From Bacillus xiamenensis (GTDB taxonomy: Bacteria > Bacillota > Bacilli > Bacillales > Bacillaceae): 64,000 bases of DNA. Positions 16,843-25,169 of this stretch are shown here, piece after piece (position 1 is the first letter of the stretch; the number at the start of each line of letters is the position of its first letter). The translations under genes were made by a program, and so were the position numbers. Under the pieces are notes generated by a model. The model was not told the DNA's origin and made no database searches. It saw only the letters and a list, made by a program, of their open reading frames with translations. Location of the stretch: positions 1-64,000 of the forward strand of contig NZ_AMSH01000012.1 of the NCBI RefSeq assembly GCF_000300535.1. Reading direction: 5' to 3'.

Positions 16843-18120
16843 TTATTGAACTCCCTGGCCCTTTAATTCACGCTGCACGTCTAAGTCGGCAGCCTCTCTG
16901 CTGAACTTCGGCAATGTAATGAAGTAAAAAAGGAAGACGAGTAAAATAATGATGCCCATTCCGTAATAAATATAAGAAACATTTGTGATCAGCTTTGGAA
17001 ATAGGACGGCAATTAAACCTAGCGTCATTGATTGTGCAAACATGGTGAGCGGATCAACCCATCCTGATACGCGGCCCATTAGGCGAGGATGGACAATTCT
17101 CGGCAGCCAGCCTCCTATGACAATGTTGACTGGACCAATGCATGTACCAATGACAAATGATGTGACATAAAATAACCATAGTGAATGGGTAGAACCAAGG
17201 ACAAAAATAAGAATGCCGGCAACCAGAATTGGAATCGACATGAGGTATTGCATTTTTACCTTTTTAGCAAGAACAGAACCCAATAAGCTTCCAACAAGAA
17301 GCCCTGCACCGATTGCAATTGTAAAGAAGGATGTATGCAGCTCAAAGTGATCTGGTGAAAGCCCGTATTTCATCGTAAACATTGGAAGAACGGCAAATGC
17401 GCCATTGACTAGACCGAAAACAAAGAAGCCAAAAATTAAAGAAGCCAGTAATTTATTTTTTAAAATATAAAGAATACCTTCTTTAAAATCTTTCAGAGAA
17501 GTTTTAATGGTCATGCCTCTCCAGCCGGCTTGTCCATTTGGCTGACGTGCTTCCATTGGAATGTTGCATGATCGAATAAGAATACCTGAAATAATAAAAC
17601 TGACCAAATCAATGGTAATAGCACCATGAAGTCCAATCGTCTTATACATAATGGCACCTATACCAACACCAAATACCATAAACAGACTAAATAGCATTTG
17701 ATTTAAACCAGCTGCTTTTGCATATTGATCTTTATTTAAGATGGCCTGAACGAGAGAGGCTTCAGCTGGATAGAAGAACTTCGTAATGGCACTTCGTATA
17801 AACAAGATCAAGAAAATAAGCGGCAGTGAATTAAAATAAATGACGATAAATAAAACGATTGTCAGCCCAGCTCGTATCCAATCACAATTCTCTGCGACTT
17901 TTTTACGATCAAAACGGTCAGCGACCACACCGACCATAAAAAAGACAAAGACCGTAGGCAGTGAATACATGAGCTCTGCCAATGTGGCGTAGGCGGGCTG
18001 ATGACTAAAATGGTCGAGCAAATAAAAGGCAAACGCCATATTGCCTACTGTTGTCCCCATTTGCGAGGCAAGTGCTGCAAAAAAGAGACGAACAAAATTT
18101 CTGTTTTTAAAAATATCCAT
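16843..18120 (-). CDS. ykuC: MFS transporter YkuC
   Basis: 425-residue, 12-TM major facilitator with a large N-terminal domain motif GVVADRFDRKKVAE (motif A). It resembles drug/macrolide-type efflux proteins (MefA-like branch). The start is the ATG at 18120 (MDIFKNRNF), 7 nt after TTAAGGAG; the longer in-frame reading has no RBS. Position next to ykuD and length match B. subtilis YkuC. Substrate unknown. Confidence 0.88.
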   Translation of the reverse strand: MDIFKNRNFVRLFFAALASQMGTTVGNMAFAFYLLDHFSHQPAYATLAELMYSLPTVFVFFMVGVVADRFDRKKVAENCDWIRAGLTIVLFIVIYFNSLPLIFLILFIRSAITKFFYPAEASLVQAILNKDQYAKAAGLNQMLFSLFMVFGVGIGAIMYKTIGLHGAITIDLVSFIISGILIRSCNIPMEARQPNGQAGWRGMTIKTSLKDFKEGILYILKNKLLASLIFGFFVFGLVNGAFAVLPMFTMKYGLSPDHFELHTSFFTIAIGAGLLVGSLLGSVLAKKVKMQYLMSIPILVAGILIFVLGSTHSLWLFYVTSFVIGTCIGPVNIVIGGWLPRIVHPRLMGRVSGWVDPLTMFAQSMTLGLIAVLFPKLITNVSYIYYGMGIIILLVFLFYFITLPKFSREAADLDVQRELKGQGVQ

Positions 18121-18193
18121 AAATACGCTCCTTAACCTGAAGATCCCACTTTCTATCATATAAAATTTTAACCATTCATACAATTGATTTCTC

Positions 18194-18691
18194 CTACTGG
18201 CTAATGGTCACAGGTGTTCCATTTGGAACGAGTGAAGCAAGTTCGAGGACATTCTGATTATACATACGAATGCACCCTCTAGACACAGCTTTACCAATTG
18301 AAGACGGGTTATTCGTCCCGTGGATGCCGTAATGAACTTTCGAAAGGCTCAGCCAATAGACGCCAAAGGGACCTCCTGGGTTTGGTTGTCTGTTGACAAT
18401 ATAATAAGAGCCTGTCGGGGTCATATTCAAAATTCTTCCTGTTGCAATCGGGTACGAGCGTATGAGTTGTGATCCAGAAAACAGAACGAGACGCTTCGTT
18501 GAAATTGAAACGGATATGCGGTAAGGGATGGTACTTGGATCCGGCAGCCCGGGAATGATGATGATCTCATTTTGTTCTGGTTCACGAGATTCAAGTGACG
18601 GGTTTGCAGCCTTTAAGGCATCTGTTGTTGTTCGGAAATCAAGTGCTATAGAAGCAAGTGTTTCTCCACTTTTCACCGTGTATCGCAGCAC
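18194..18691 (-). CDS. ykuD: L,D-transpeptidase YkuD (LdtBs)
   Basis: 165 residues: N-terminal LysM (about 1-50, YTVKSGETLASIA) for peptidoglycan binding and a C-terminal YkuD catalytic domain with HYGIHGTNNPSSIG and the nucleophile motif SRGCIRM (Cys about 140). It makes 3-3 crosslinks and, in B. subtilis, is a spore-coat-associated enzyme. The GTG at 18691 is chosen because AAAGGAG lies 8 nt upstream and because B. subtilis YkuD starts at the same residue. A GTG three codons earlier is too close to the RBS. Confidence 0.93.
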   Translation of the reverse strand: MLRYTVKSGETLASIALDFRTTTDALKAANPSLESREPEQNEIIIIPGLPDPSTIPYRISVSISTKRLVLFSGSQLIRSYPIATGRILNMTPTGSYYIVNRQPNPGGPFGVYWLSLSKVHYGIHGTNNPSSIGKAVSRGCIRMYNQNVLELASLVPNGTPVTISQ

Positions 18692-18847
18692 GAAGGACAC
18701 TCCTTTTGTTCAAATAAAAGAAGCCGTGATGCCCGTCATTCAATATACAATATGGACGGAATCAGGCCCAGTAAGGTTTCTCCTAACATTTGTCATGAGA
18801 ACGATCTTTATTTATACATATGCTGATCAAGGCGATTTGGCTTCTGT

Positions 18848-19705
18848 TTACACTCGAGAGGTTAAGGTGAGAAAGGTGATCTCAGGTTTGGCTAAAAATC
18901 GCAGCGGCATTCTGGTTGTCCCAAGTCCACGGTTGACATAGATACGGTGCTGATAGCTGCCGTATAACCCTTCGACATATGTATGCCCATAAGGTGCTGT
19001 GAGAATCGGTCCATAGAAAGGAAGCTGTATTTGACCGCCATGCGTATGTCCTGAAAGCTGCAAGTTAATCGGTGTTGTTTTGAGCTCTAGTGCGGCATCA
19101 GGCTCATGTACAAGCAGTAAAGTAAATAGGTCAGAGGAAACTTCCCGTTTGATGAGGTCGTAATCAGGCACATTCATCATGAGGTCATCCAGTGTAGCGA
19201 GCTGAATGTGCGCGCCTTCTTTTTCTAAAAGAAACACTTCATTTTTACATAATGTAAATCCGCAAGCTTCCATCGTTTTCTCATATACATCAATGCCAAA
19301 TGGCCCGTAGTCATGATTTCCGCATATCGCCATCTTTCCAAACGGAGCATCAAGCTTAGACAAATAGGCTCTGGCTTTTTCATGTTCTTCAATAGATGAC
19401 TGAAAATCAACAAGGTCACCTGTGAACACAATGAGATCCGGAGATTCAGTATTGATCTTTTGGACGATGGACTCTAAATCTTCAGCGGGAAATGTATCAC
19501 TTAAATGAACATCACTAAATTGCGCAATTTTAAACTGATCAAATGAAGCTGGAAGCTGAGCATCATGAATGGTCAGTGATACGGCATCGATCATGCGCGG
19601 CTCAATGTACCGCGCGTAACCATACCCAAAGGTCGTGGTCAAAAAACCGAGAATACTCACTCCAGCTGCTCCTTTTAAAAACTGTCTACGTGAAAGTTGC
19701 TTCAT
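18848..19705 (-). CDS. ykuE: Tat-exported metallophosphoesterase YkuE
   Basis: 285 residues. The N-terminus MKQLSRRQFLKGAAG is a twin-arginine signal; B. subtilis YkuE is a known substrate of TatAyCy and is attached to the wall. The calcineurin-like metal motifs run in order: FSDVHL, TGDLVD, CGNHDY, LVHEPD, SGHTHGGQ. It likely hydrolyses a phosphoester outside the membrane; natural substrate unknown. The ATG at 19705 follows AAAGGAG. It probably leads a transcript into ykuD and ykuC. Confidence 0.92.
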   Translation of the reverse strand: MKQLSRRQFLKGAAGVSILGFLTTTFGYGYARYIEPRMIDAVSLTIHDAQLPASFDQFKIAQFSDVHLSDTFPAEDLESIVQKINTESPDLIVFTGDLVDFQSSIEEHEKARAYLSKLDAPFGKMAICGNHDYGPFGIDVYEKTMEACGFTLCKNEVFLLEKEGAHIQLATLDDLMMNVPDYDLIKREVSSDLFTLLLVHEPDAALELKTTPINLQLSGHTHGGQIQLPFYGPILTAPYGHTYVEGLYGSYQHRIYVNRGLGTTRMPLRFLAKPEITFLTLTSRV

Positions 19706-19809
19706 ATAAGATAAGACTCCTTTAAAAATAAAATTAAGTATAGCATGATATTTGATCAAACTCCCATATGGTGCATGGAGGGGAAATCATGATATGATAG
19801 AAAAAACAA

Positions 19810-19827
19810 TGAATGAATAGTCATTCA
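19810..19827 (+). promoter_or_regulatory. FadR operator of fadH
   Basis: TGAATGAATAGTCATTCA matches the Bacillus FadR (YsiA) palindrome TGAATGAnTAnTCATTCA at every defined base, 23 bp before the fadH start. It implies derepression by long-chain acyl-CoA. Confidence 0.9.
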
Positions 19828-19850
19828 AATTCATCAAAGGGGGAGAACAA

Positions 19851-20615
19851 ATGACGAAGCAAACAGTGATTGTCACAGGAGGATCAAGCGGAATGGGGAA
19901 GGCGATGGCCACTCATTTGGCACTTGGGGGCTGGAATGTTGTGATGACTGGAAGAACAGAAGAGACGCTTGAAGCAACCGCAAATGAAATCAAACAGAAA
20001 GGCGGCTCTGTCGCTTATTTCCAAATGGATGTGCGAAATCCAGATGATGCTGACCAAATGGTGAAATTTGCGGTAGATACATTTGGCGGTGTGGATGCGC
20101 TTATCAACAACGCAGCGGGGAACTTTTTGGTTCCGGCGGAAAAGCTGTCTCCAAACGGATGGAAAGCGGTCATTGATATTGTGCTAAATGGTACATTTTT
20201 TTGCAGCCACGCGGTGGGCAATTATTGGATTCGTCAAAAGAAAAGCGGGAGTATGATCAACATGGTCGCCACATATGCATGGGGTGCTGGTGTAGGTGTG
20301 GCGCATTCAGCAGCAGCAAAGGCGGGTGTTCTATCACTGACCCGCACGCTTGCGGTGGAATGGGGAAAACAATATCGAATTCGCGTGAATGCTATCGCAC
20401 CAGGGCCAATCGAGAGAACAGGCGGTGCTGATAAACTGTGGGAATCTGAAGAGGCTGCACAAAGAACTTTAGATAGTGTGCCTCTCGGCAGACTTGGCAC
20501 GCCAGAAGAAATTGCAGAGCTTGCGAGTTTCTTATTATCAGACCATGCATCTTATATTAATGGCGATTGTATCACGATGGATGGGGGACAGTGGCTTAAC
20601 CGATCACCATTTTGA
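19851..20615 (+). CDS. fadH: 2,4-dienoyl-CoA reductase FadH (short-chain dehydrogenase)
   Basis: 254-residue SDR. Cofactor motif TGGSSGMGKA, NNAAGNF, then SAAAKAGVLSL where the usual catalytic Tyr of Y-x3-K is replaced, as is normal for the dienoyl-CoA reductase branch. It removes double bonds during beta-oxidation of unsaturated fatty acids. The ATG at 19851 follows AAGGGGGAG. A FadR box lies directly upstream. In B. subtilis fadG and ykuH follow; here they are absent and ykuI comes next. Confidence 0.92.
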   Translation: MTKQTVIVTGGSSGMGKAMATHLALGGWNVVMTGRTEETLEATANEIKQKGGSVAYFQMDVRNPDDADQMVKFAVDTFGGVDALINNAAGNFLVPAEKLSPNGWKAVIDIVLNGTFFCSHAVGNYWIRQKKSGSMINMVATYAWGAGVGVAHSAAAKAGVLSLTRTLAVEWGKQYRIRVNAIAPGPIERTGGADKLWESEEAAQRTLDSVPLGRLGTPEEIAELASFLLSDHASYINGDCITMDGGQWLNRSPF

Positions 20616-20679
20616 ATGACCGTGTAAGACCTGCTTTTGATATGGTATAATCACACAAAGAGAGAAGCAGGTGATGAAA

Positions 20680-21900
20680 ATGGTCGATCCATTGGATATT
20701 TTAACGAATATTGAAGATGTTTTCCCGCACTATCAAGCGATCTTCAGTGCGGAAGAACAAAAAGTGATAGGCTATGAGATTCTAGGAAGAATGAAGCTTG
20801 AGTCGGGAACGGTTAGTCTAGGCTCCTTCTTTACGGATTCATCTATTCCTGACGAATATAAACTTGAAGTAGATCAAAAAGTACTGCGTCAAGCGCTTGA
20901 TCTCTTCACAGCGGCGGATGAAGATTTGCTCATTTTTATTAATCATGATGCCAATGTCCTCATGCTTGACCATGGCGAAAGTTTTTTAGAACTTTTAAAG
21001 GAATATGAAGCAAGAGGCATTCAGCTCAACCGGTTTGTCATTGAAATTACTGAACATACGTTTAGCGGCGACATTGAGCAGCTTTACCATACGTTAACGT
21101 ATTATCGTACATATGGAATCAAAATCGCCGTATCTAATATAGGAAAAGAAAGCAGTAACCTTGACAGGATTGCCCTGCTTTCACCCGATCTATTAAAAAT
21201 TGATTTACAGGCCTTAAAGGCTTCCTCTCCTTCCCCTTCCTATGAATATGTCTTATACAGCATTTCACTGCTTGCGAGAAAAATAGGAGCGGCTTTAATT
21301 TATGAGGACATTGAGGCAAATTTTCAGCTGCAGTATGCATGGAGAAACGGCGGGCGATATTTTCAAGGCTTCTATCTTCATGAGCCTGCGGCAGAACTAA
21401 TTGACCGTAACAAACGAAAAGATCAGCTTAGAGAAGAGTTTCAACAATTTATTGCCCATGAGAAAAAGAAACTTCAAGCTGTCTATGAGCATTCTGAAAC
21501 ATTTTATAAGCGAATTCATCAAGCTGTCAGTACATTAAAAAAATCATGCAGTACAAATGATGAACTCATTCAAAAACTGGCACTCGAACTAACAGATTGC
21601 AGCTTTCGAATTTATATGTGTAATGAGGAAGGATTTCAAATCACTGGGAATGTATTTAAGAAAGATAAAGAATGGTTGTTTCAGCCGGAGTATATAGAGA
21701 AAAACTGGAGCTGGCGTCCTTATTTCCTAGCGAATATTCTTCAAATGAGAATTAGTGGAAAAGGATTTTTCAGCGATATTTACAGTGATTTAGAAACTGG
21801 AGAGCGAATCCGTACGTTTTCCTATCCGTTAGAAGAAGACGTATATTTGTTTATAGACCTCCCGTATGCTTATCTATATGAGCAAGATGGATTAATTTAA
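20680..21900 (+). CDS. ykuI: EAL-domain protein YkuI (c-di-GMP binding)
   Basis: 406 residues: EAL domain (about 1-250) and a C-terminal PAS-like domain (about 270-406). B. subtilis YkuI binds c-di-GMP but has no detected phosphodiesterase activity. Here the EAL signature is YEILGR and the DDFG metal loop reads SNIGKES, so even the first Asp kept in B. subtilis (DNIG, from memory) is lost. NxN and E-x-TE motifs remain. The ATG at 20680 is chosen for its GCAGGTG spacing and agreement with the B. subtilis start. Confidence 0.92.
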   Translation: MVDPLDILTNIEDVFPHYQAIFSAEEQKVIGYEILGRMKLESGTVSLGSFFTDSSIPDEYKLEVDQKVLRQALDLFTAADEDLLIFINHDANVLMLDHGESFLELLKEYEARGIQLNRFVIEITEHTFSGDIEQLYHTLTYYRTYGIKIAVSNIGKESSNLDRIALLSPDLLKIDLQALKASSPSPSYEYVLYSISLLARKIGAALIYEDIEANFQLQYAWRNGGRYFQGFYLHEPAAELIDRNKRKDQLREEFQQFIAHEKKKLQAVYEHSETFYKRIHQAVSTLKKSCSTNDELIQKLALELTDCSFRIYMCNEEGFQITGNVFKKDKEWLFQPEYIEKNWSWRPYFLANILQMRISGKGFFSDIYSDLETGERIRTFSYPLEEDVYLFIDLPYAYLYEQDGLI

Positions 21901-21925
21901 AAGCAGCCTTCATGGCTGTTTTTTA
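21899..21925 (+). terminator. ykuI terminator
   Basis: AAAAGCAGCC/GGCTGTTTTTT hairpin at the stop codon. Confidence 0.8.
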
Positions 21926-21951
21926 AAATAGAAAAAAGAAATAAAAAATGG

Positions 21952-21980
21952 TTGACAATGAAACTGATAATCATTATCAT
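21952..21980 (+). promoter_or_regulatory. fsrA promoter with perfect Fur box
   Basis: TTGACA (21952-21957), 17 bp, TATCAT (21975-21980). Overlapping the spacer and -10 is TGATAATCATTATCA (21965-21979), a perfect 7-1-7 Fur box, so iron-loaded Fur would block RNA polymerase. Confidence 0.92.
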
Positions 21981-21986
21981 TTAGTT

Positions 21987-22072
21987 ATAGAGAGAAGCTA
22001 CTCTCTGTTCCCCAACCCCTCTATCAGATCAAGATCCAAAAAACTTGGCGCTACCCCCGCCAAGTTTTTTTT
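21987..22072 (+). ncRNA. fsrA: FsrA iron-sparing small RNA
   Basis: About 85 nt from the Fur-controlled promoter to a strong terminator. The 5' hairpin is AGAGAG..CTCTCT, followed by the C-rich single-stranded stretch TTCCCCAACCCCTC, and a terminator stem CTTGGCG/CGCCAAG with eight T whose loop again carries CCCC. The C-rich seeds and location after ykuI match B. subtilis FsrA, which represses translation of iron-rich proteins under iron starvation. The exact 5' end is inferred from the -10. Confidence 0.88.
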
Positions 22073-22161
22073 GCGTTTTAATCTTTCCCTTCATGCATAG
22101 GACATCCCAATTCATCCATACATCTTAAGTGATGATAGTTAGACAGTAGGAGGGAAAAGCC

Positions 22162-23058
22162 ATGATCAAACGCGACAAGCGGCTGCTGATTAGTTTGCCA
22201 ATGCCAGATCACCCAGATGCAAATGGTGCAGCTGCTGTGCAAGAATTACTGGGCGGGAAATTTGGTGAAATGTCCACATTAAATAATTACATGTTTCAGT
22301 CCTTTAACTTTAGGGGAAAACGAAAACTCAAACCGTTTTATGACCTCGTATCAAGTATTACAGCTGAAGAATTTGGTCATGTAGAGCTTGTGACAACCGC
22401 TGTCAATCTCATGATTACAGGAACCACTCATGGGGGAGATCCAGATACAACACCGATGAAAGCAGCTGTTGATAAACGAAATACACAGCATTTTATCCAA
22501 ACCGCACAAACAGGCTATCCGTTTGATTCAATGGCAAAACCATGGACAGGAGAGAATGTGTTTTCAAGTGGTAACCTGATTCTTGATCTTCTTCATAATT
22601 TCTTCCTTGAGTGCGGAGCTCGTACACATAAAATGCGTGTATATGAAATGACGGATCACCCTACAGCAAGAGAGATGATCGGTTATTTACTTGTAAGGGG
22701 AGGCGTGCATGTGGTGGCGTATGCAAAAGCTCTTGAGGTAGCCACAGGAGTAGATGTAGGGAAAATGCTGCCGATTCCAAACCTCGACAATAAATACTTT
22801 GATTCTGCCAGAAAGTTTGAAGAGCAAAATGTTCATACAAAACTGTATACATTTAGTGATACGGATTACAAGGATATCAATCTGATTTGGAAAGGCAGCC
22901 ACCCAATTGATGGAAAGCCGCTGACAGTTATTGAGGGCACCCCAAAAGGGGCACCTGTACCAGATTATAGAGATTTGCCGGAAGAGTTTGCGCCGGGTAT
23001 TTCAAAAGAGGATTTTGACGAAATCGCCAAACGCCTGATGAGATCGGCAGGTATATAA
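22162..23058 (+). CDS. Manganese catalase
   Basis: 298-residue four-helix ferritin-like catalase. Dimanganese ligands can be placed by the family pattern: E36, E70 and H73 (EEFGHVE), E150 (FFLECGA) and H183 (GGVHVVAY). It degrades hydrogen peroxide without haem. The C-terminal tail (about 225-298) is the usual extension of the YdbD/YjqC/CotJC group; which paralogue it is cannot be told. ATG after AGGAGGG. B. subtilis has no catalase between fsrA and ykuJ, so this is an insertion. Confidence 0.93.
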   Translation: MIKRDKRLLISLPMPDHPDANGAAAVQELLGGKFGEMSTLNNYMFQSFNFRGKRKLKPFYDLVSSITAEEFGHVELVTTAVNLMITGTTHGGDPDTTPMKAAVDKRNTQHFIQTAQTGYPFDSMAKPWTGENVFSSGNLILDLLHNFFLECGARTHKMRVYEMTDHPTAREMIGYLLVRGGVHVVAYAKALEVATGVDVGKMLPIPNLDNKYFDSARKFEEQNVHTKLYTFSDTDYKDINLIWKGSHPIDGKPLTVIEGTPKGAPVPDYRDLPEEFAPGISKEDFDEIAKRLMRSAGI

Positions 23059-23244
23059 AAAACAGGATGAATGAGATGAGAAAAAAAGACTCAAAATAAA
23101 AAAACAGATTCTTTTTCTTTTTTTGAATTCAAGAGGAAAAATATCATCTGAGAACACTTTATGGTATGATGCTTTGTAGGACTTGTGTATAATCAATACG
23201 GGGTTCATCTTGAGTTGTTTTTTTGAAAGGAGTCTTTTTTTAGA

Positions 23245-23487
23245 ATGTCACAATTAATGGGTATTATTACAAGGCTGCAAAGTCTTCAAGAGACAGCAGA
23301 AGCTGCAAACGAGCCGGCACAGCGTTATTTTGAAGTGAACGGTGAGAAAATCTGTAGTGTTAAGTATTTCGAAAAGAATCAAACGTTTGAATTGACTGTT
23401 TTTCAACAAGGGGATAAGCCAAACACATTCCCATTTGACAACATTGATATGATTTCGATTGAGATTTTTGAGCTTTTACAATCCTAA
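23245..23487 (+). CDS. ykuJ: Conserved protein YkuJ
   Basis: 80-residue cytosolic protein of the small DUF1797/YkuJ family, found only in Firmicutes and without known function. ATG after AAAGGAG. It contains RYFEVNGEKICSVKYFEKN and FPFDNIDMISIEI, both conserved in the family as I remember it. A transcript with ykuK is likely. Confidence 0.88.
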   Translation: MSQLMGIITRLQSLQETAEAANEPAQRYFEVNGEKICSVKYFEKNQTFELTVFQQGDKPNTFPFDNIDMISIEIFELLQS

Positions 23488-23626
23488 GCTGAATCGTATG
23501 AAATGTTTTTTCTGAGGATTCCTTCGTTTATTTCGGAAGCATACACTTCATAGGTGATGGACAAATGGAAGATGATCATTCAGCGCATTGTTCGGATAAG
23601 AGACCATTAAAAAGGAGTTCCTTTCT

Positions 23627-24142
23627 GTGAGCGATTCTTTTTTCTTTCATCTATCTGAAGATCATTTAGCGTTTTCTGATGTCGTCATGAGAATGAAAGA
23701 CTTTATTCGAAAAGATCCGAGATCTGTCTATGTGTTATCAATTGGTACGGACTCTCAGGTTCATCAGAATGTCACAACATTTATGACTGCAATTCATCTT
23801 CACCGGATTGGCAAAGGAGCGTGGGGCTGTCTCACACAACACGTGATGAACAGACCTGTGCAAAGTCTTAGAGAAAAAATTTCATTAGAAACAGCGTTTA
23901 GCCAAAAGGTATGCGCAGACATCCTGGAGGGACCTTTAACAGAACTGATGGATTTGCTTCTTCCGTTTGCTGAGGAAGGGGCAGACCTTCGTTTTGAAGC
24001 TCATCTAGATATTGGCAAAAAAGGAAGTACGAAAGAGCTGATTCAGGAAATGACCGGAATGATCACAGCTATGGGAATTGAAGCAAAAATAAAACCCGAC
24101 TCATATGCAGCATTTTGCTACGCCAATCGATACACAAAATAA
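23627..24142 (+). CDS. ykuK: Conserved RNase H-like protein YkuK (DUF458)
   Basis: 171 residues. GTG start at 23627 behind AAAGGAG. The motif SIGTDSQVH and the C-terminal DIGKKGSTKELIQEM with SYAAFCYANRYTK identify the DUF458 family, predicted to adopt an RNase H-like fold. Role unknown; in B. subtilis it is a stress/sporulation-time gene. Confidence 0.88.
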   Translation: MSDSFFFHLSEDHLAFSDVVMRMKDFIRKDPRSVYVLSIGTDSQVHQNVTTFMTAIHLHRIGKGAWGCLTQHVMNRPVQSLREKISLETAFSQKVCADILEGPLTELMDLLLPFAEEGADLRFEAHLDIGKKGSTKELIQEMTGMITAMGIEAKIKPDSYAAFCYANRYTK

Positions 24143-24291
24143 ATTCCGTCATTTTTCTCCAAACCTTGTCGAAACATGCGGTTGACGATTCGATTCTAGT
24201 TCCTTATTCTAGCTGTATAGAGAGGAAGCAGACATTCAAACGCCTGCTAATCAATATAAAAGCATATATGAAACAGGGGGCCTGATGTTGA

Positions 24292-24483
24292 ATGAGCGTC
24301 ATCGAAAATCGTTTTAATGAAGAAGAGAAAAAGCTATTATTAAACGTATTACTGAATCAGGAATATGCTGTCGAATTACTAAGCAGTGAGATCAATGATA
24401 TAGAATGTGGAACAAAAAATGTGGACGACAATACGTATAAGCAATTGATCACATTGTATGACAGAGTAAGGTTTGAGAATTAA
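24292..24483 (+). CDS. abbA: AbrB antirepressor AbbA
   Basis: 63 residues, nearly matching B. subtilis AbbA (about 65). It binds the DNA-binding face of AbrB (and Abh) as a DNA mimic and so frees AbrB-repressed genes once Spo0A is active. Acidic and helical (EEEKKLLLNVLLNQEYAVELL, DRVRFEN end). ATG at 24292; RBS GGGGG. Its targets include the abh product encoded at 57.0 kb. Confidence 0.92.
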   Translation: MSVIENRFNEEEKKLLLNVLLNQEYAVELLSSEINDIECGTKNVDDNTYKQLITLYDRVRFEN

Positions 24484-24503
24484 TATCGGTTAAACATTCT
24501 ATT

Positions 24504-24531
24504 AGATACTCTACGCTGAGTATCTTTTTTA
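24504..24531 (+). terminator. abbA terminator
   Basis: AGATACTC/GAGTATCTTTTTT hairpin. Confidence 0.8.
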
Positions 24532-24629
24532 TGCAGAAAAAAATCTTTCGACAAATTTCGTTTTAGTTTATGCTTAATATGAAAAGGGAATGGATGATTG
24601 ATGATCGAGAGAAAAGGGGTCGAAGAAAC

Positions 24630-25073
24630 ATGATAGAGATAGAACCGACTCAATTGCTTGAGTCAACAGTAGCCGAACATATGATTGATGCAGATAAAGT
24701 GGCACATGTTCAAATTGGAAATAATCTTGAGCATGCCCTATTGGTCCTGACAAAAACAGGATATACAGCCATACCAGTATTAGATGCTTCTTATCATCTT
24801 CATGGGTTAATTGGAACAAATATGATCATGGATAAAATCTTTGGTTTAGAACGAATTGAATTCGAAAAACTCGACCAATTGAAGGTAGAAGAGGTCATGC
24901 TAACAGATATTCCAAGACTGAAAACGACTGATCCAGTGCTGAAAGGCGTTCACTCTGTGACGAATAATGGATTTGTTTGTGTAGAGAATGAGGAGCAAGT
25001 GTTTGAAGGGATTTTTACTCGACGTGTTGTATTAAAGCGCTTAAATGAGGTCATTCATTCCGCAAAAAAATGA
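24630..25073 (+). CDS. darB: c-di-AMP receptor DarB (CBS-domain protein YkuL)
   Basis: 147 residues, two CBS domains (about 10-70 and 85-145; EHALLVLTKTGYTAIPVLD and NGFVCVENEEQVFEGIFTRR). In B. subtilis apo-DarB stimulates the (p)ppGpp synthetase Rel and pyruvate carboxylase, and c-di-AMP binding releases it, linking potassium status to the stringent response. The ATG at 24630 follows AAAAGGGG; a longer frame lacks an RBS. Confidence 0.92.
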   Translation: MIEIEPTQLLESTVAEHMIDADKVAHVQIGNNLEHALLVLTKTGYTAIPVLDASYHLHGLIGTNMIMDKIFGLERIEFEKLDQLKVEEVMLTDIPRLKTTDPVLKGVHSVTNNGFVCVENEEQVFEGIFTRRVVLKRLNEVIHSAKK

Positions 25074-25097
25074 GCTGCAGCCCAGCTTATTTTTTTT
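25066..25097 (+). terminator. darB terminator
   Basis: AAATGAGCTG/CAGCTTATTT with a long T run, overlapping the darB stop. Confidence 0.8.
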
Positions 25098-25169
25098 GCC
25101 TTCATAAGCTATTATTTATATAATGACCATATCGAATAAGAAAAACTTATCAAGAGAAGGAGGGTGCTC

